Assembly (NCBI RefSeq): GCF_001021505.1
Contig: NZ_LDPO01000016.1
Span: 1-64,000 of the forward strand
Length of the DNA stretch: 64,000 nt
Reading direction: 5' to 3'
Source: Mycolicibacter heraklionensis
Lineage (GTDB): Bacteria > Actinomycetota > Actinomycetes > Mycobacteriales > Mycobacteriaceae
The notes under the pieces are model-generated. The model ran no database searches and had not been told where the DNA came from. It saw only the letters and a list, made by a program, of their open reading frames with translations. Below, piece by piece: positions 61,890-64,000 of this stretch (the first letter of the stretch is position 1; every line of letters begins with the position of its first letter). The position numbers were made by a program, and so were the translations under genes.

Positions 61890-63293
61890 ATGACGAACGG
61901 CCACATCAGCAATTTTGATCCGGAGGACTGTGCAGCCTGGGAGGCCGGCAACGCCGCCATCGCGCGGCGCAACCTGATCTGGTCCACGGTCAGCACCCAT
62001 GTCGCGTTCTCCATCTGGTCGCTGTGGTCGGTGGTGGTGCTGTTCATGCCGGAGTCGGTCTACGGCATCAAGGCCGGCGACAAGCTGCTGCTGGCAGCCG
62101 TCGCCACGCTCGTCGGTGGCTGCGCCCGGGTGCCGTATGTGCGGGCCACCGCGAAGTTCGGCGGCCGGGACTGGGCGGTGTTCTCCTCCCTGATCCTGCT
62201 GGTCCCGACCGTGGGGACACTGCTGTTGCTGGTCAACCCCGGCCAGCCGCTGTGGATGTACATGGTGTGCGCAGCGCTGACCGGCCTGGGCGGCGGCAAC
62301 TATGCCGCGTCGTTGGCCAACGTCGACGCCTTCTACCCCCAGCGCCTCAAGGGCGTCGCCCTCGGGCTGTGCGGCGGCATCGGCAACCTCGGGGTGGCCG
62401 CCATCCAGCTGGTCGGCCTGCTGGTGCTGGCCACCGTCGGCAACACCAAACCGGAACTGGTCTGCGCTGTCTATCTGATCCTGCTCGCCGTGGTCGGCAC
62501 CTGTGCCGCGCTGTGGATGGACAACCTCGACCACGGCATGGAAGAGGTCGGCAGCATCCGATCGATCCTGTCGGTCCCGGACAGCTGGATCGTTTCGGCG
62601 TTGTACTGCGCAGCTTTCGGTTCGTTCATCGGCTTCGCATTCGCGTTCGCCCAAGTGCTGCACGTCACTTTCGAGAAGGCCGGCCACAGCCCCGCCGAGG
62701 CTGCGCTCTACGCCGCGCGAATCGCGTTCCTGGGCCCGCTGTTGGGCGCCTTGTCCCGCATCTACGGCGGCCGGGTGGCCGACCGCCGCGGCGGGGGCCG
62801 TGTCACGTTGGTGGTGTTCCTCGGCATGATCCTGGCCTCGGCGGTGCTGGTGGTGGCCAGCACCATCGACGACCACACCACTCGCGCAACCACATCGACG
62901 ATCGTGCTCTACATCGCCGCATTCATGGTGCTGTTCATCCTCGCCGGGATGGGCAACGGGTCGGTGTTGAAGATGATTCCGTCGATCTTCGAGGCCCGCA
63001 GCCGCTCGCTGGACGCCCCCGAAGCCGCGCGGCGGCATTGGGCACGTTCGCATTCCGGCGCACTGATCGGGTTCTCCACCGCGGTCGGTGCGCTCGGCGG
63101 GGTTGCCATCAACCTGATCCTGCGTCAGGCCTACGCCAGCTCCGGTAGCGAGACGCCGGCATTCTGGGTCTTTCTGGCCTCGTACTGCGCCGCTGCGGGG
63201 TTGACCTGGGTGATGTACGTCCGCCGACCGCCGCGGATGCGCGGCGCCGGCAGCGCCCGGGTTTCGCGGGGCGTCGAGAAGATCTCGGTGTGA
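61890..63293 (+). CDS. narK3: Nitrate/nitrite transporter NarK
   Basis: A 467-residue MFS transporter with about 12 membrane segments. The nitrate signature is GLGGGNYAASLANVDAFYPQRLKG, and the second NINLxLRQ-type signature is GALGGVAINLILRQAY. RBS GAGGAGACC lies before ATG at 61890. Position matches narK3 (Rv0261c). It moves nitrate in or nitrite out at the cytoplasmic membrane. The direction of transport cannot be told from sequence. Confidence 0.93.
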   Translation: MTNGHISNFDPEDCAAWEAGNAAIARRNLIWSTVSTHVAFSIWSLWSVVVLFMPESVYGIKAGDKLLLAAVATLVGGCARVPYVRATAKFGGRDWAVFSSLILLVPTVGTLLLLVNPGQPLWMYMVCAALTGLGGGNYAASLANVDAFYPQRLKGVALGLCGGIGNLGVAAIQLVGLLVLATVGNTKPELVCAVYLILLAVVGTCAALWMDNLDHGMEEVGSIRSILSVPDSWIVSALYCAAFGSFIGFAFAFAQVLHVTFEKAGHSPAEAALYAARIAFLGPLLGALSRIYGGRVADRRGGGRVTLVVFLGMILASAVLVVASTIDDHTTRATTSTIVLYIAAFMVLFILAGMGNGSVLKMIPSIFEARSRSLDAPEAARRHWARSHSGALIGFSTAVGALGGVAINLILRQAYASSGSETPAFWVFLASYCAAAGLTWVMYVRRPPRMRGAGSARVSRGVEKISV

Positions 63294-63375
63294 CGGGGAG
63301 CACTAAGCCGATCGGGCAACGGTTCCGAAATCGGTCGGTAACACAGATGACATTGGCTGGGGCTAAACCTTGTAC

Positions 63376-63687
63376 ATGGGGAGTACCGCCGTTCACGCCG
63401 CCGGTCACCGAATCGAAATCGAGGAGAGCCGGGTGCTCGTGGATGGGATGGTCAAGCCGGTCTCTCCAGCCGGTCTGGCCGCCCTCCGCGTCCTGGCCCA
63501 CCGCCCGGGCAATGTCGTTGCCCGGGAAACGCTGCTGCGCGCGCTACCGGGGCGCGGCAACAACATGCACGCCGTCGAGTCCGCCATGCTCCGGCTACGA
63601 ACAGCGCTGGGCGACAGTCAGATCGTCGCGACGGTGATCAAGCGCGGGTACCGGCTGGCGGTCGACAGCGAAGAGGGCGCGGCATGA
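63376..63687 (+). CDS. Short winged-HTH protein, remnant or minimal form of a HemD-HTH regulator
   Basis: Only 103 residues. The C-terminal winged HTH of the OmpR type is clear (LAALRVLAHRPGNVVARETLLRALPG, then AVESAMLRLRTALGDSQIVATVIKRGYRLAVD). In M. tuberculosis the gene at this place, Rv0260c (381 residues), has a uroporphyrinogen-III-synthase-like domain before this HTH. That domain is absent here, and only about 80 bases separate the start from narK. Stop and next start overlap (ATGA). It could be a true small regulator or a decayed one. Confidence 0.75.
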   Translation: MGSTAVHAAGHRIEIEESRVLVDGMVKPVSPAGLAALRVLAHRPGNVVARETLLRALPGRGNNMHAVESAMLRLRTALGDSQIVATVIKRGYRLAVDSEEGAA

Positions 63688-64000
63688 TCCCCATCCTGGT
63701 CGCACATGGCACCCGCGCGCCTGAGGGAACTGTCATGATCGGCGAACTCGCCGAACGGGTCGGTGGCTTGTTGGCGCAACCAGTGCGCGTGGCATTCGTC
63801 GACGTGTTGGGACCTAACCCGGCCGAAATCCTTGCCGCTGAAGCCGACAGCGGTCGTCCGGCGATCCTCGTACCCGCTTTTCTGGCCCGCGGGTACCACG
63901 TCGGCGTCGACGTACCGACCCAGGTCGCGGCCAGCGGACACCCCGATGTCACGATCACTCCAGCGCTGGGACCCGACCCGCGCGTCGCCGCGGTGGTCGC
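63684..64000 (+). CDS. Sirohydrochlorin chelatase (CbiX/SirB)-like protein, 3' end beyond window
   Basis: At least 105 residues, running off the right edge. It begins MIPILVAHGTRAPEG, with His8 as a likely metal-binding residue, and contains FLARGYHVGVDVP with a second His. This pattern fits the CbiX/SirB chelatases that put iron or cobalt into sirohydrochlorin, for sirohaem used by nitrite and sulfite reductases. It overlaps the HTH gene by 4 bases and follows narK, so it fits nitrate assimilation. It corresponds to Rv0259c. Confidence 0.88.
   Translation, partial: MIPILVAHGTRAPEGTVMIGELAERVGGLLAQPVRVAFVDVLGPNPAEILAAEADSGRPAILVPAFLARGYHVGVDVPTQVAASGHPDVTITPALGPDPRVAAVV

Noticed and set aside
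60392-62047. 551-residue minus-strand frame opposite sbtA and the start of narK
   Set aside because: It is Gln- and His-rich antisense sequence crossing two real genes.

Overview
This is high-GC actinobacterial DNA and almost certainly comes from a mycobacterium. The evidence is a secreted PGRS-type glycine-repeat protein at the left edge, fadD/fadE/KshA-type lipid and steroid genes, a PolD-type polymerase, an AAC(2')-I acetyltransferase, and a right half (about 36.3-64 kb) whose gene order follows the M. tuberculosis Rv0274-to-Rv0259c block as I remember it. Genes are tightly packed and many overlap by 4 bases (ATGA, GTGA or TTGA).

Left arm, 1-14.2 kb. A truncated PGRS-like secreted protein and fdhD are followed by a long minus-strand run (12.7 to 2.0 kb): a PucR/CdaR regulator, a lysophospholipid-type acyltransferase, an internally deleted WS/DGAT gene, an acyl-CoA synthetase, a P450, a ferredoxin-type reductase, a Rieske oxygenase, an aldehyde dehydrogenase and a ChoD-like GMC oxidoreductase. 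It looks like a hydroxylation to aldehyde to acid to acyl-CoA pathway for a hydrophobic substrate. A second PucR-type gene is divergent.

Formate and selenocysteine region, 14.2-25.9 kb. The catalytic subunit of a molybdenum or tungsten formate dehydrogenase is read through an in-frame TGA (Sec189) followed by a SECIS-like hairpin. It continues into a four-cluster iron-sulfur subunit and an NrfD membrane subunit. The selenocysteine machinery lies beside it: selD, a tRNA-Sec with anticodon TCA, selA and selB. A reductase and a PF10118-type diiron-like protein sit inside the cluster. FdhD, needed to sulfurate the FDH cofactor, is at 1.1-1.9 kb.

Oxidase, formate dehydrogenase and catalase region, 25.8-35 kb. 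A FUSC-type membrane protein is followed on the minus strand by catalase, an NAD-dependent formate dehydrogenase, a GMC-type oxidase, a small secreted protein and three regulators (PucR, LysR, XRE/MmyB). The oxidase, FDH and catalase set resembles the peroxisomal methanol pathway of yeasts, and shared upstream elements suggest co-regulation.

Right arm, 35-64 kb. This holds an alpha/beta hydrolase; a VOC protein and TetR pair around a perfect operator; a 2-hydroxyacid dehydrogenase; fadE6-like, DinB, fadD2-like and polD-like genes; an extra lipid/steroid block (KshA-like oxygenase, FadD, NTF2-like, PucR, SDR, APH-type kinase, FadE); and an XRE-TetR regulator leading into 5-oxoprolinase, fecB2-like, pxpB, pxpC and aac(2'). 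After that come a narK remnant, an SbtA-type bicarbonate transporter, narK, a shortened HTH gene and a truncated sirohydrochlorin-chelatase-like gene at the right edge.
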